Below are positions 42,516 to 53,400 of a stretch of DNA of 64,000 bases, one piece after another. The notes beneath the pieces are model-generated. The model did not search any database, was not told the DNA's origin, and saw only the letters and a list, made by a program, of their open reading frames with translations. Source of the stretch: Planctomycetota bacterium. Lineage in GTDB: Bacteria; Planctomycetota; Phycisphaerae; UBA1845; UTPLA1. The DNA is taken from contig JACRIM010000013.1 of the NCBI GenBank assembly GCA_016235815.1, positions 1 through 64,000 on the forward strand, read 5' to 3'. Position 1 is the first letter of the stretch, and every line of letters starts with the position of its first letter. A program made the position numbers and the translations under genes.

Positions 42516-44975
42516 TCAGATCTTCTCTGGGATTCGCATGGCGTAGAACGATCGCCAGACGAACGTAAGCCCAATCAGGAGGAACACCGTGCCGATGATC
42601 GCGGTGTAGTCACCGCTGTGCGCCTTGGTGGCGGCGTTCTTCATCTCGACGGCTATTTCAACGGCGAGCAGACCAAACAACGTCGAGAACTTGATGATCG
42701 GGTTCAACGCCACGCTGGTCGTGTCCTTGAACGGATCGCCGACCGTGTCGCCAACCACCGTCGCCGCATGGAGGGCCGTACCCTTCTCCTTGAAGTCAAC
42801 TTCAACGAGCTTCTTCGCGTTGTCCCACGCGCCGCCCGCGTTGGCCATGTAAATAGCCTGGAAGAGGCCGAAGCAGGCGATGGAAACGAGATACGCGACA
42901 AAGAAGTTCGGATCGAAGAACGCAAACGCCAGTGTCAGCGACATCAGGGCGATGAAGATATTCCACATTCCGCTTTGTGCGTACTGAGTGCAAATCTTCA
43001 CCACGGTGATCGAATCGTTGATGTCCGCCTCTTTCTTGGAGAGGTCCATGTTCTTCTTGATGAACTCAACCGCACGATACGCACCAGTCGTCACGGCCTG
43101 CATCGATGCGCCGCCGAACCAGTGAATCACCGCGCCGCCGCAGAGGAAGCCCAGCAGCACCGGTGCATCCGTCAGGCTCAGCTTCAACAAACCATCCCGC
43201 TCAAGGAGCAGGATGATCGAAAAGATCATCGTCGTGGCGCCGACCACCGCCGTGCCGATCAGCACCGGCTTGGCCGTCGCCTTAAACGTATTGCCCGCCG
43301 AATCGTTCGCCTCCAGATAATGCTTGCCAAGCTTGAAGTCCGGCGTAAAGCCGAAGTCCCGCTTGATCTCCTCGCTGATGCCCGGAATGCTCTCGGTCTG
43401 AGCCAGCTCGAACACCGACTGGGCGTTATCCGTCACAGGGCCATAGCTGTCCACCGCGATGGTGACCGGTCCCATGCAAAGGAAGCCGAACGCCACCAGG
43501 CCGAACGCAAAGATCGGAGCATGTTGGCCCATCACGGCCCCAAGCCCTTGCCCGGCATCATGACCGAGCAGGCTGACAAAATAGGCACCGGCCATTAATG
43601 CGGTAATCAACATCCCTTTCCAGAACGCACTGAAATTACCCGCGACAATGCCGGACAGAATCGTCAGCGACGCTCCGCCTTCGCGCGACGCCGTCACGAT
43701 CTCATGTACGTGCTTCGAATGCGAACTGGTGAAGATCTTTGTGAACTCAGGGATTAACACGGCCGCCAGCGTGCCGCAACTGATGATCGACGCCAATTGC
43801 CACCAGAGGTCCGGCAACGCCTTGCCACCGACCGCCAGGTCTTTGAGAAGCAAATTACTCATGAAAAACGACGTCGAGATGCAAAGAATCGCCGCGATCC
43901 AGATCAATCGCGTCAGGGGGTGCTCGAAGTTGAACTCCTTCAGCCCCTTGTACTTCGCCTCGGAGATCGCCTGATTGATGAAGTATGAGATACCCGACAT
44001 GCAGTCCATCAGGAAACGCATCGCGAAAATCCAGACGATCAGCTTCGCCTGAATATCGACGTCCTTCACCGCAAGCGTGATGAAGGAAATCAGCGCGACG
44101 CCCGTCACGCCGTATGTTTCAAATCCGTCCGCCGTCGGGCCGACCGAGTCACCGGCATTGTCACCGGTGCAGTCGGCAATGACGCCGGGGTTTCGCGGAT
44201 CGTCTTCTTTGACGTTGAAGACAATCTTCATCAAGTCCGACCCGATGTCGGCGATCTTGGTAAAGATACCGCCCGCGATTCGCAGTGCCGACGCACCAAG
44301 CGACTCACCGATGGCAAAGCCAAGGAAGCAGATGCCGACAATTTCACGCGGCACGAACAGGAGGATGATGACCATCATCACCAGTTCGAGCGAAATCAGG
44401 AACAAACCGACCGACATGCCCGCGCGAAGGGGAATGTTCACCACGTCCCACGGCTCGCCGCGAAGCGAGGCAAACGCCGTGCGACAATTGGCATAGGTGT
44501 TCACGCGAATGCCATACCATGCAACCCAGTACGACCCGCCCATTCCCACGATGGAGAAGAACAGCACCTTCGCCGCGGTGTCCCACGACTTGTGCTGCAG
44601 GCCGACGAAGTAATACGTCATCGCCACCGACATGATCGCAAACAACATGAGCAGAAACTTGCCCTGCTGGATCAGGTAGGTCTTGCACGTCTGAAAAATG
44701 ATCTCGGCGACATCCAGCATCGACTTGTGCGCCGGCAGCTTGTGGATCTGACTGCGAAGATACAAGCTGAATCCCAGCGTGATGCAGATGACTCCCGCGC
44801 CGCATAACAACAGCTTCCACCCGTTGACGGACGTGCCGAACAGGTTGAAGTGAGCATTATGCAAATCTGGAATCGCCAGATCCGCCTCGCTCGCCATGGC
44901 GGTGTTCGCCGCCAACCCGAGCGCCGCAATGGCCCCGAGCGTACACAGTGTCAGTTTTTGAAGTCGGTTACTCAC
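42516..44975 (-). CDS. hppA: Membrane-bound ion-pumping pyrophosphatase (divergent)
   Basis: An 819-residue protein with about 16 membrane helices that couples pyrophosphate hydrolysis to H+ or Na+ transport. The start is a GTG at 44975 with GGAG 7 bases upstream; a leading hydrophobic segment (LCTLGAIAALGLAANTAMA) may be a signal peptide. Active-site motifs are recognisable but altered: GGIFTKIADIGSDL then EDDPRNPGVIADCTGDNAGDS, and DTVGDPFKDTT near the end. At the cation-selectivity site the sequence is GNTFKATAKP, with Lys where K+-dependent enzymes have Ala, so K+ independence is predicted. The family is sure; the subtype and ion are inferred. It has its own promoter and terminator. Confidence 0.9.
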   Translation of the reverse strand: MSNRLQKLTLCTLGAIAALGLAANTAMASEADLAIPDLHNAHFNLFGTSVNGWKLLLCGAGVICITLGFSLYLRSQIHKLPAHKSMLDVAEIIFQTCKTYLIQQGKFLLMLFAIMSVAMTYYFVGLQHKSWDTAAKVLFFSIVGMGGSYWVAWYGIRVNTYANCRTAFASLRGEPWDVVNIPLRAGMSVGLFLISLELVMMVIILLFVPREIVGICFLGFAIGESLGASALRIAGGIFTKIADIGSDLMKIVFNVKEDDPRNPGVIADCTGDNAGDSVGPTADGFETYGVTGVALISFITLAVKDVDIQAKLIVWIFAMRFLMDCMSGISYFINQAISEAKYKGLKEFNFEHPLTRLIWIAAILCISTSFFMSNLLLKDLAVGGKALPDLWWQLASIISCGTLAAVLIPEFTKIFTSSHSKHVHEIVTASREGGASLTILSGIVAGNFSAFWKGMLITALMAGAYFVSLLGHDAGQGLGAVMGQHAPIFAFGLVAFGFLCMGPVTIAVDSYGPVTDNAQSVFELAQTESIPGISEEIKRDFGFTPDFKLGKHYLEANDSAGNTFKATAKPVLIGTAVVGATTMIFSIILLLERDGLLKLSLTDAPVLLGFLCGGAVIHWFGGASMQAVTTGAYRAVEFIKKNMDLSKKEADINDSITVVKICTQYAQSGMWNIFIALMSLTLAFAFFDPNFFVAYLVSIACFGLFQAIYMANAGGAWDNAKKLVEVDFKEKGTALHAATVVGDTVGDPFKDTTSVALNPIIKFSTLFGLLAVEIAVEMKNAATKAHSGDYTAIIGTVFLLIGLTFVWRSFYAMRIPEKI

Positions 44976-45623
44976 ATCTTGCTCCGTTGCTGTTTTCCTT
45001 GGTGTCGAATGTCGTTGTTCGGTAGATTCCGATTTCGCTCACCGACGCCGCGCCGGCCGTCGGACTTTGTGCAAAACTTCACAAGCGTTTCAAAGACTCC
45101 ACGTTGCCCGCTCCCCGCTGTGGGGATCGATTCGTCGCAGCCGGTTCTCGAACCGCGACAACGCTCGCCCTGAACTTTCCTTTTTGGTTGCGGTGCTCGG
45201 CGATTCATCCGCGCCACGTTGCCGACACCGGAATTGTTGACATGGAGAGAGGCTTAATTCGCCCGTCTACCCAACCATGTCCGCGCCGTCCATCGTAGCA
45301 TTTTGTGCAAACGCGGAAAGCACACCTGAGCGGCACACTATAGAGGATGCTGCTTCCCCCAATCAAGCCCTTTTCGACGGAACCCTCGGTGGGATTCGGA
45401 GTTACGGGAACTTGGCCCACTTAGACGGCTTCTCGGCAACCTCACGCCCCACATTCAAGCACACTCTGTTCTTAACTACCTTTCTGACAATAGGTTATGC
45501 TCCGATCGGCTCTAAAGCAACCTCAAGACGCCGTCAAATCCGCCAGTTTGCCCACGGCGGCGATCAACATATGATGCCCTTCGGTCGCATTGAGGTCGAA
45601 AATCTTCCGACCGGAGCCAACCA
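44976..45623. other. Divergent intergenic region with long hppA leader
   Basis: This 648-base gap holds no gene that I can support. A leftward promoter at 45337-45366 implies an hppA leader of about 355 bases. TTTGTGCAAA occurs twice, at 45302-45311 and 45067-45076. An arginine-rich frame (45217-44972) overlaps the hppA start but looks non-coding. I looked for a riboswitch fold and could not identify one. Confidence 0.5.
45337..45366 (-). promoter_or_regulatory. Sigma70-like promoter of hppA
   Basis: On the minus strand TTGATT (45361-45366), an 18-base spacer and TATAGT (45337-45342). The -10 matches at five of six positions and the -35 at four. Its distance from hppA is large. Confidence 0.55.
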
Positions 45624-46766
45624 ATGTACAACCCCCTCCATCTCCTCCTGATCCTTGCTGCAATCGCAACGCCCTCCATTGCCGAACCACCCTCCGACAA
45701 ATGGATCACCATGGAGGGCAAGGCTGCCGGCACAAACATGAACGCCATGGAACAGGCCAAGCAGGACGCACTTCGTCGCGCCGTCGAACAAGCCTGCGGC
45801 GTTTTCATCACCGGCCAGACCCAGACCAGGGACTACGCCGCCGTCTATGACAAGGCGATGGCACAGGCCCAGGGCTATGTCACCGAATTCAAGATCACCG
45901 CCTCGCGCGTCGAGAACGGCATGAGCTACTGCACCGTCAGCGCGCTGGTCTCGCTCAAATCGTTTGAGGAAGAATGGGCGAGACTCCTTCACACCCTTGA
46001 ATCCGAGGAAAACCCGCGCTGCATCGTCGTCATCGTCGAAGACAACAACGTCGACGATGCCAATCCACCCGCGGCCGGCGGCGTCGCCCAGTCCATCATT
46101 GAAAACTCATTTATGAAAAAGGGAATCCAACTGATGGACAACACCGGCTCACGCGACACCCGCAACCGCGACATCGAAGTCGCCGCGCAGAGCAACGACA
46201 TCAAGAAACTCGCGGCGATGTATGGATCGTTCAAGTCCGACGTCATCATCACCGGCAAAGCCGAAGCCCGCGCCGCCGGCGCCAGTGAACTCGCCGGCCG
46301 CACCATCTTCAAATGGTCCGCCACCATCAGCATTCGCGCCTATCATACCGACAGTGCCCAACTGCTCATGTCAAACTCCTACACCGCAACCGCCACGTCG
46401 GTGAACCCCAACGCCGGCGGAAACGACGCACTGAAAAAGTGCGCGGATGAATACAGCGGCGCCATCCTCCGCGAAATGGCCGAGGCCTGGCGCAAGCGCC
46501 AACAAGTCCGCCGCACCGTGCAGGTCACGCTGGAGAACTGCACCCGAGCCGACTACAAAGCTTTTGAAGAAGCCGTTCGAGCCCTGGACGGCGTACAGGG
46601 CATCCGCATGCGCGAGCTGGTGAAGGAAGTCTGCCAGACCGAAATCGAATGGTCCTACGACAACGAGCGGCTCATATCGAGGATTGAAGAACTCAAGGTC
46701 GGTTCAACGCGATACACGGTCACCGAACAAACCCACGACCGCGTGACCTTCAAACTTGAAAAATAG
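45624..46766 (+). CDS. Exported FlgT/LPP20-like protein
   Basis: A 380-residue secreted protein with a signal peptide at 1-20 (ending PSIAE) and CGGAGCC before the ATG. Residues 25-115 (WITMEGKAAGTNMNAMEQAKQ, DALRRAVEQACGVFI) resemble the FlgT N-terminal/LPP20 fold; residues 130-290 (RCIVVIVEDNN, DVIITGKAEARAAG) resemble the middle CsgG/TolB-like domain; the C-terminal part (RADYKAFEEAVRALDGVQGI) adds a ferredoxin-like fold. Such proteins assemble at the cell envelope, in FlgT's case around the flagellar motor. No flagellar genes are near, so the partner is unknown. Confidence 0.65.
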   Translation: MYNPLHLLLILAAIATPSIAEPPSDKWITMEGKAAGTNMNAMEQAKQDALRRAVEQACGVFITGQTQTRDYAAVYDKAMAQAQGYVTEFKITASRVENGMSYCTVSALVSLKSFEEEWARLLHTLESEENPRCIVVIVEDNNVDDANPPAAGGVAQSIIENSFMKKGIQLMDNTGSRDTRNRDIEVAAQSNDIKKLAAMYGSFKSDVIITGKAEARAAGASELAGRTIFKWSATISIRAYHTDSAQLLMSNSYTATATSVNPNAGGNDALKKCADEYSGAILREMAEAWRKRQQVRRTVQVTLENCTRADYKAFEEAVRALDGVQGIRMRELVKEVCQTEIEWSYDNERLISRIEELKVGSTRYTVTEQTHDRVTFKLEK

Positions 46767-46791
46767 CAACGTCGCGTGTCGACCTGCCGAC

Positions 46792-47046
46792 CTACGGCGA
46801 CGGCGGATTCTCATCCCGCGATCGGCCGCTCCGCACATGTTCCGCCACGTGTTCATACACCGTGGCAAGAAACCCCATCAGCGGAAACTTGCCCTTCGGC
46901 ACCGGCACCGGGCCAAGCCGCTTCAACGCCGGCGCGGCATCGTCCATTGCCGGCGGCGAATTCAATTCCCCCGCCAAGGACCAGAACCGCTGCGGGTCCG
47001 TCAACAAATCCGTCGGTGGCTTCACGCCGTTCTCACTCGTTCCCAT
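46792..47046 (-). CDS. Small hypothetical protein downstream of SNF2 helicase
   Basis: An 84-residue protein of no recognised family. AGGGGA lies 6 bases before the ATG. It is proline-rich, with a hydrophobic stretch (GKFPLMGFLATVYEHVAEHV) near the end and a charged tail. It follows the SNF2 gene by 92 bases on the same strand and converges on the FlgT-like gene. The ribosome site and position suggest a real gene, but the evidence is modest. Confidence 0.45.
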   Translation of the reverse strand: MGTSENGVKPPTDLLTDPQRFWSLAGELNSPPAMDDAAPALKRLGPVPVPKGKFPLMGFLATVYEHVAEHVRSGRSRDENPPSP

Positions 47047-47138
47047 GGGTTCCCCTAGTTTTCCACAACCTCATCAATCCGAGCACAAGGCGCAAGCCTT
47101 GTGGCATGTCGACACCGGCTTCATCGTGGCGCGACGAT

Positions 47139-50100
47139 CTAATTCTCAACAACCGCCTCGTCGGTCAGCGTCAGATAGTCCCGAAGCTCCTTCGACGACA
47201 AGCCCGTCAGCCATTCATCCCCGCTACCCACGATCCGGTCGGCCAGTGCCGACTTCTCCGCGAGCAGCCGATCGATCCGATCCTCCACGGTTCCTATGCA
47301 CACAAACTTATGCACCTGCACGCGCCGTGTCTGCCCGATGCGATGAACGCGATCCGTCGCCTGATCCTCCACGGCCGGGTTCCACCATCGGTCAAAGTGG
47401 AACACGTGATTCGCCTTCGTAAGATTCAATCCGAATCCGCCCGCCTTCAAGCTTAGCAGAAAGATCCGCTGCGGATTCGCCGGATCCTGAAACGCCTCGA
47501 TCATCTCGTTTCGCTTCTTCATCGGCGTCCCGCCATGCAGGAACGGAACTTGCACGCCGAGCCGCGTCGCCATCAACCGTTCCAGCAGATCGCCCATCTC
47601 CCGATACTGCGTGAACACCAGTGCCGCGTCGCCTTCCTCCAGCACTTCTTCAAGCATTTCCACGAGCCGCTCGCATTTGCCGCTTCGCCCGTCCAGCGGG
47701 CCTTCCGATTTGAGAAAATGCGCCGGGTGGTTGCAAATCTGTTTCAGCTTCGTCAGCGTCGCCAGAATCATCCCGCGCCGCCGAATGCCCGTCGCCCGGT
47801 CCACCTCGTTCATTAACGCGTTAACCGTCCGCTCATAGATCGCCGCCTGCTCCGCCGTGAGATTGCAGAACACCCGCATCTCCATCTTCTCCGGCAGGTC
47901 GCACGCCACGGTCGGATCGCTCTTGAGCCGCCGCAACAAAAACGGCCGGATCATGCGCCGTAGCTGGTCGGCCCGCTCCTTGTCGCCGAGCTTCTCCACC
48001 GGCACCGCGAACTTGGCGCGAAACGACGACGCCGTGCCCAGCAACCCGGGATTCAGCACCTCCATGATCGACCATAATTCAGACAGGTGATTCTCGACCG
48101 GCGTGCCCGTCAGCGCAACGCGATGGTCGGAGTTCAGCTCACGCAGCGCGACCGTCTGCGCCGCCGTCGGGTTCTTGATTTTCTGCGCCTCGTCCATGGC
48201 AATGCGATGCCAGTGGATTCGCTTGAAGTCCTTCTCGCACCGATGGGCCAGACCGTACGTCGTGATGATCAGATCATACTGACGCACGGCGTTGACGAAT
48301 GCCTCGCCTGTCAACCGCATGGGACCGTGGTGAACCAACACACGAAGTGACGGCGCAAAACGCTCCACCTCGCGCTGCCAGTTGCCCACCACCGACATCG
48401 GCGCAAAAAGCAGGGTCGGCCCGATCGCGGATTCGGTCGCCGGCTCATCCGGCGCGCTCTCACGTTCACGCTCACGCTCCGATTGCAACAGGCTGATGAA
48501 TTGAATCGTCTTTCCCAGGCCCATGTCATCCGCAAGGCACGCGCCGATTCCCAGCCGGTCCAGGAACGAAAGCCACGAAAGCCCCCGAAGCTGATACGGA
48601 CGCATCGTGCCCTTGAACTCCGTGGGTTGCGGCAACTCCTCGACCTCGGCGTTTGGCGTTTCCCGAAGAAACTGCTCAATCCACGACGCCCCGGAAATGC
48701 CCACCACCGGCAGTCCCGCCGCGTTGTCCTCCGCTCCGCCGACCATGCGAAGCGCCGAAAGCAGCGTGATCTTCCCCGTCGCCTCCTTGCGCATGAACTC
48801 CAGTGCCTTCGCAGCCGCTTCCTGGTCAAAGCTGATCCACTGCCCGCGCAGCTTCACCAACGACGCCTTTTGTTTTGCCAGCGCCTCGAACTCCTCGAGC
48901 GTCAGACGGTCATCGCCAAGGGCCATTCGCCAGTCGAACTCAAGCAGAGCACCAAGCCCGAACCGGCCGAGTGAAAACTCCTTGCCCCCGGTGATCGGTT
49001 TGAGATGCAGTTGCAGCCCAAGTTGCCGCGTCGCATTTCGCGCCCAGGAGGGGAGATCCAGCTCGAACCCTTCCGCGATCAGAAGCGGCGCGTTCTCTCG
49101 CAGAAACGCGTACACCTCGTCGTTCGTCAGCGCCAGGCCTTCTGCCGCGGGCCGCCGCGCGAACCGCGACAACGGCGGGAACAGCGCCCCGGCCCGATTC
49201 AACTCCGCCACTAACTGCGAACGACGACTCCCATACCGCCGCCCAAGCAGCGTCGGCCGGTCGCCGCGCTCGCTCAGAATTGCAAACACGTCGTACGGCC
49301 GATCGTCCGGCCCGACCCATTCAATCACCAAACGCCAATCGTCCTGCCCGCCATCCTCGGCCGGTTCAACCAACACAAGACGCAGGCGATCTTCCGATTC
49401 CTCCGCCTCCTGGGAAGTCTTCGAGATCCACGCATTGACCACCGGCGCAAGCGGTGCAATCTCGTCGGAATGGCAATGCACCACTCGATCCTTGCCAAGC
49501 AGACTGGAGAGCCACGCCAATTCCCATTGCCCCTCAACCCGCGCCCGCTCGTGTATGTCATCAAAAAAATCGTCGCGTGAAAGCGACCGGCGAATCACCG
49601 CGTCTGCGGACTCAGAAAGGAAACTGTCCAGGAGCCACACCGCATCCGACGATGACCGATCATTGCCAACCACGCTCCGACACACCGGAGGCATCGCCGA
49701 AAGCATCGCCTCCAGCCACCCCAGCACATCGGGCGACGGCGATACAATGTGCCATCGCCCCTCGAACGTGCTTTCCTGCGTCTCCGTGATGTTGGGCGCG
49801 AATTGCTGACGTGAAAGCGATTCGACCAGAAACCGCGCAATGCACGCCCAGTATCGCAGCGAATCCGATATGGACTCCATGCCGTGGAGCGACGTTAGCA
49901 GGTCGATCGCATCCGCCGGCCCGAACGAAAGCGTCGTAATACGCGCTCGCCCTGCATTCCCGTTTTGCTCATCAGCCGGAAGCCAAAGCTCCAGGGACGA
50001 CGCCTCCCCGGCGGACGCAATCAGGCCGTCCGACGACAAATCACCCACCGCCGCCTGAAGTCGGGAAATGGCCGACTCCGAATCGCCTTCCAATGTAACG

Positions 50101-50177
50101 ATGTGAAATGTGTGCCCGGTCCAGATGCCGTGCAGAGTGGAGGTAGGCTGTTCGTCGGGAAACTCTGTCACTGGCAT
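47139..50177 (-). CDS. SNF2-family DNA-dependent ATPase/helicase
   Basis: A 1012-residue bacterial SNF2 protein. An N-terminal region of about 500 residues is of the SNF2-associated type; the motor runs from FKGTMRPYQLRGLSWLSFL to the end. Walker A is DDMGLGKT (550-557), motif II DEAQ (662-665), motif III ALTGTPVENHLSELW, and in the second lobe VFTQYREMGDLLE, LSLKAGGFGLNLT and the arginine-finger motif QATDRVHRIGQ. Such enzymes translocate on double-stranded DNA and remodel protein-DNA or transcription complexes; some act in anti-phage defence, but no defence partner is adjacent. A run of Arg/Glu codons (SERERERES) sits after motif I. Confidence 0.92.
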   Translation of the reverse strand: MPVTEFPDEQPTSTLHGIWTGHTFHIVTLEGDSESAISRLQAAVGDLSSDGLIASAGEASSLELWLPADEQNGNAGRARITTLSFGPADAIDLLTSLHGMESISDSLRYWACIARFLVESLSRQQFAPNITETQESTFEGRWHIVSPSPDVLGWLEAMLSAMPPVCRSVVGNDRSSSDAVWLLDSFLSESADAVIRRSLSRDDFFDDIHERARVEGQWELAWLSSLLGKDRVVHCHSDEIAPLAPVVNAWISKTSQEAEESEDRLRLVLVEPAEDGGQDDWRLVIEWVGPDDRPYDVFAILSERGDRPTLLGRRYGSRRSQLVAELNRAGALFPPLSRFARRPAAEGLALTNDEVYAFLRENAPLLIAEGFELDLPSWARNATRQLGLQLHLKPITGGKEFSLGRFGLGALLEFDWRMALGDDRLTLEEFEALAKQKASLVKLRGQWISFDQEAAAKALEFMRKEATGKITLLSALRMVGGAEDNAAGLPVVGISGASWIEQFLRETPNAEVEELPQPTEFKGTMRPYQLRGLSWLSFLDRLGIGACLADDMGLGKTIQFISLLQSERERERESAPDEPATESAIGPTLLFAPMSVVGNWQREVERFAPSLRVLVHHGPMRLTGEAFVNAVRQYDLIITTYGLAHRCEKDFKRIHWHRIAMDEAQKIKNPTAAQTVALRELNSDHRVALTGTPVENHLSELWSIMEVLNPGLLGTASSFRAKFAVPVEKLGDKERADQLRRMIRPFLLRRLKSDPTVACDLPEKMEMRVFCNLTAEQAAIYERTVNALMNEVDRATGIRRRGMILATLTKLKQICNHPAHFLKSEGPLDGRSGKCERLVEMLEEVLEEGDAALVFTQYREMGDLLERLMATRLGVQVPFLHGGTPMKKRNEMIEAFQDPANPQRIFLLSLKAGGFGLNLTKANHVFHFDRWWNPAVEDQATDRVHRIGQTRRVQVHKFVCIGTVEDRIDRLLAEKSALADRIVGSGDEWLTGLSSKELRDYLTLTDEAVVEN

Positions 50178-50320
50178 TACGCGACATCATAGCATGAAAA
50201 CACAGGTTTCGACGAGGCGACGGCGAGGCGACACCCGCAAAAGCAGGGCAGGCGCCCCTCCCCGCTCGCGAGAGGGAGTCGATGGCCGTTAGTTTCATGC
50301 CGACTGCTTTGGACCGCGAA

Positions 50321-50349
50321 TTGACACCCCCCGGCGCGCTTCGTATCAT
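50321..50349 (+). promoter_or_regulatory. Near-consensus sigma70-like promoter of the LptD-like gene
   Basis: TTGACA (50321-50326), a 17-base spacer and TATCAT (50344-50349): perfect -35, five of six in -10. The predicted start point (about 50356) allows the ATGs at 50383 or 50437. Confidence 0.75.
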
Positions 50350-50436
50350 CGGCCCCCGTTGAACGCTTGACGCTCGCCCCGGATGGCGGGGCGCGTTCGA
50401 ACGGACGGCCACTCGCCGCAGGACCATGGTCCACGC

Positions 50437-53400
50437 ATGGCGCGATCAGCCACGATGAGGCGACAGCAACGGATTGCAGGCGCGCTTCTTATCGCCATCG
50501 TGGCGGCGGCATCGCGCACACCAACCACATTCGCGCAGAATGTCACCGGCTCGCCCGACCTTGCCGAAATCCAACCCCTCATCCCACCGGGCATCAGCGA
50601 TTTCAACTTTGAATTGTTCGGCAAGCTTGCGTATACATGGAAAGACGGCGGCACCAGCATCATCGAACTGCTTGGCAACTTCAACGGTCGACTCGGGCCT
50701 TACCAGGTGCGCAGCCACGACGCCGTAATTTGGGTCACGCAGAAGAAATGGCAGGATCGTACTTATTCCGACATCGATATCTTCCTCTGGCAGGATGCCG
50801 AGATCATCCAACCCGCCGGAACCGTCGAGCGCGGCCCGGCCTTGATCGTCACCGTCCGCACCTTTGGCAAGTTGGTCATGAACGCCGATGGCCACGCACC
50901 CAACTCTGACGCCGAGGGCCAACTTTTCAGAGAAGCCACCAAGGCCCGGCGATTGCTCTCCGTTTCACCGGCAGAAGACCCAACCACCGCCGGGATGCCC
51001 ATGCGTGTGGCCCCCACCATCGAAGCCCTCGCGTTGGCCAAGCCCAAGGTGGCAAAACAGGTCGGCTTCTCCGTCGACCCGACCATGGGCGACATCTCCA
51101 GTGCAAACGTCGGCGATCAAATGCTGATCATCGCGACGAGCGACGTATTCGTGTATCAAGGCTCGCCCTCGGATAGCGCCCAATACGTCGAAATCCGCGC
51201 CGACGCCGCAGTAATGTATTTGCGCAAGGATCAAGCCACCGGCGAAAGCCTCCCCAGCCTGCTCACCGGCGAAAAAAAGAAACGTTCCGTCCGTGGCGGC
51301 GAACTGAACGCAACGCCCGCCGAACCCTCGGCGCGCGACGAACCAAAAATAAAAGGTCGTGAGCAGCCCGATCGCGAAGCCGTGAAGCAATGGGTCAAAG
51401 CTGTTTACCTTGAAGGCGACGTCATTCTCACCCGCGGCGAGCGAAGCATCCGCGCCAGCCGTTTGTATTACGACTTCGAAGAAGAGGAGGCCCTCATCCT
51501 CGACCCCGTCATGCGTGCGTTGGATTCATCCGGCAAAACACCCATCTATGTCCGTGCCGAGCGCGTTCGCCAGCTCTCCGCGACTCAGTATGAAGCCGAG
51601 CGCGCCCAGTTCACCACCAGTGAGTTCCACACGCCGCACGCCTCCATCGGCGCCGAGCGCCTCGAACTCACCGACAAGACCCCGCGCAACGAAGCCGGCG
51701 ATGTCATCGGCGTTCAGGCCGGAACCTACACCGCGCGAAACACAACCATGCGACTCGAAGGTTTGCCAATCGCCTACTGGCCCTTCGCCAAGGGCGATTT
51801 CTCCGGAGATCGACAGGCCTTCCGCAGCGCCAAGTTCGGCTACAACGGCGACTTCGGCTACACCACCGAAACACGCTGGTATCTCTTCAACCTCATGGGC
51901 ATTCAGCCGCCGGCCGGCTGGGATGCGACACTCAAGCTTGACTACTTCACCGATCGCGGCCCCGCAGGCGGCATCGACATGGATTACGCCGGCGACGATT
52001 ACTACGGCCTCTTCAACAGCTTCTACATCAATGACACCGGCAAGGACGAACTCGGCCCCGAACGAAGCGGCGATCCCCCGCGCGACAATCGCGGCCGCGC
52101 CCTCTGGCGACACCGCCAGTTCCTGCCGTACGACGTCGAACTGACCCTGGAAGCCTCGTACCTCAGCGACACCAATTTCCTCGAGCAATACGAGCGCCGC
52201 GAATTCGAAAACGGCAAGGATCAGGAAACACTCGCCTACTTGCTGAAACGTCAGGACAACTGGCAGGTCTCATCACTGCTGAATTACCGCATCAACCCCT
52301 TCCAGACACAGACCGAGCACCTGCCCGACACGACCTTCAGCCTGATCGGTCAGCCCCTCGGTGATTACGCAACGTGGTACAGCGAAAACCGCGCCGGCGT
52401 CGTCCGCTACAAGTACGACAGCGACAGCCAGTTCGGCCTCCCTCCCGACAATCCATACGCCTACGAAGACACCGGCTCGGTCCTCCGAGGCGACACTCGT
52501 CAGGAGTTGCGGTTCCCCATTCCCGAAATCGGCCCGCTCAAACTTTCACCCTATGTCGCCGCCCGTGGCAGCGAATACGACGACAGCCCCGAACGTTTCA
52601 ACCACGGCGACAGCGGGAACCTCGGCCGCGTGATGGGCACCTACGGAATCTCCGGCAACACCATCTTCAGCAAAGTCGATGAAACCGTCGAGTCCGACAT
52701 CTTCGACCTGCATCACCTGCGCCACATCATCAAGCCCGACTTTGTCGTCTGGAATGCCCACGCCAATCAAGACCCCCAGGAACTGACCCCCTTCGACAGC
52801 GGCGTTGAAGACATCTCCGACGCCGGCGGCGGACAAATCGGCCTGCGCCAGCGTCTGCAAACCAAACGCGGCGGCCCCGGCAACTGGAAGACCGTCGATT
52901 GGATCGTCTTCGACGTCGAAGCCGGCTTCTTCGACCACAAACAAAAAGGCGAGAACACCCACGGCGACTTCATTTATTCCCGCCCCGAAGACAGCATCTC
53001 CAGCAACTTCATCGCCACGAATTTCCAATATCGCCTGAGCGACTCCACGGTCCTCGTCCATGACGGCGTCTTCGACACCAACAGCGGCAACCTCGGCACC
53101 AGCAACCTCTCCATCGCCGTCGAGCGCGAGCCGCGCCTCGCCTGGTTCGCCGGCTGGCGCTACATCAACGCGACCAACAGCAACATCCTCGCCGGCGGCG
53201 CGAACTACAAACTCAGCGAGAAGCACACCGTCGGCATCCGCGAAATGTACGACATCGACGTCGGCCGCAACTACCAGACCCAACTCGTCTATGTTCGCAA
53301 ATGGCCCCGCTGGTACACCGCCGTCTCGCTCGATGTGGACAAGGCCCTCGACGACGTCGGCATCAACTTCAGCATCTGGCCCGAAGGCGCCCCCCGCATC

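Noticed and set aside
42273-43598. 441-codon open frame antisense to hppA and rsfS
   Set aside because: Crosses a strong terminator and two certain genes; composition is that of a shadow frame.
44972-45217. 81-codon arginine-rich frame overlapping the hppA start
   Set aside because: Overlap with the GTG is suggestive of a leader peptide, but composition is non-coding in style and no ribosome site is seen.
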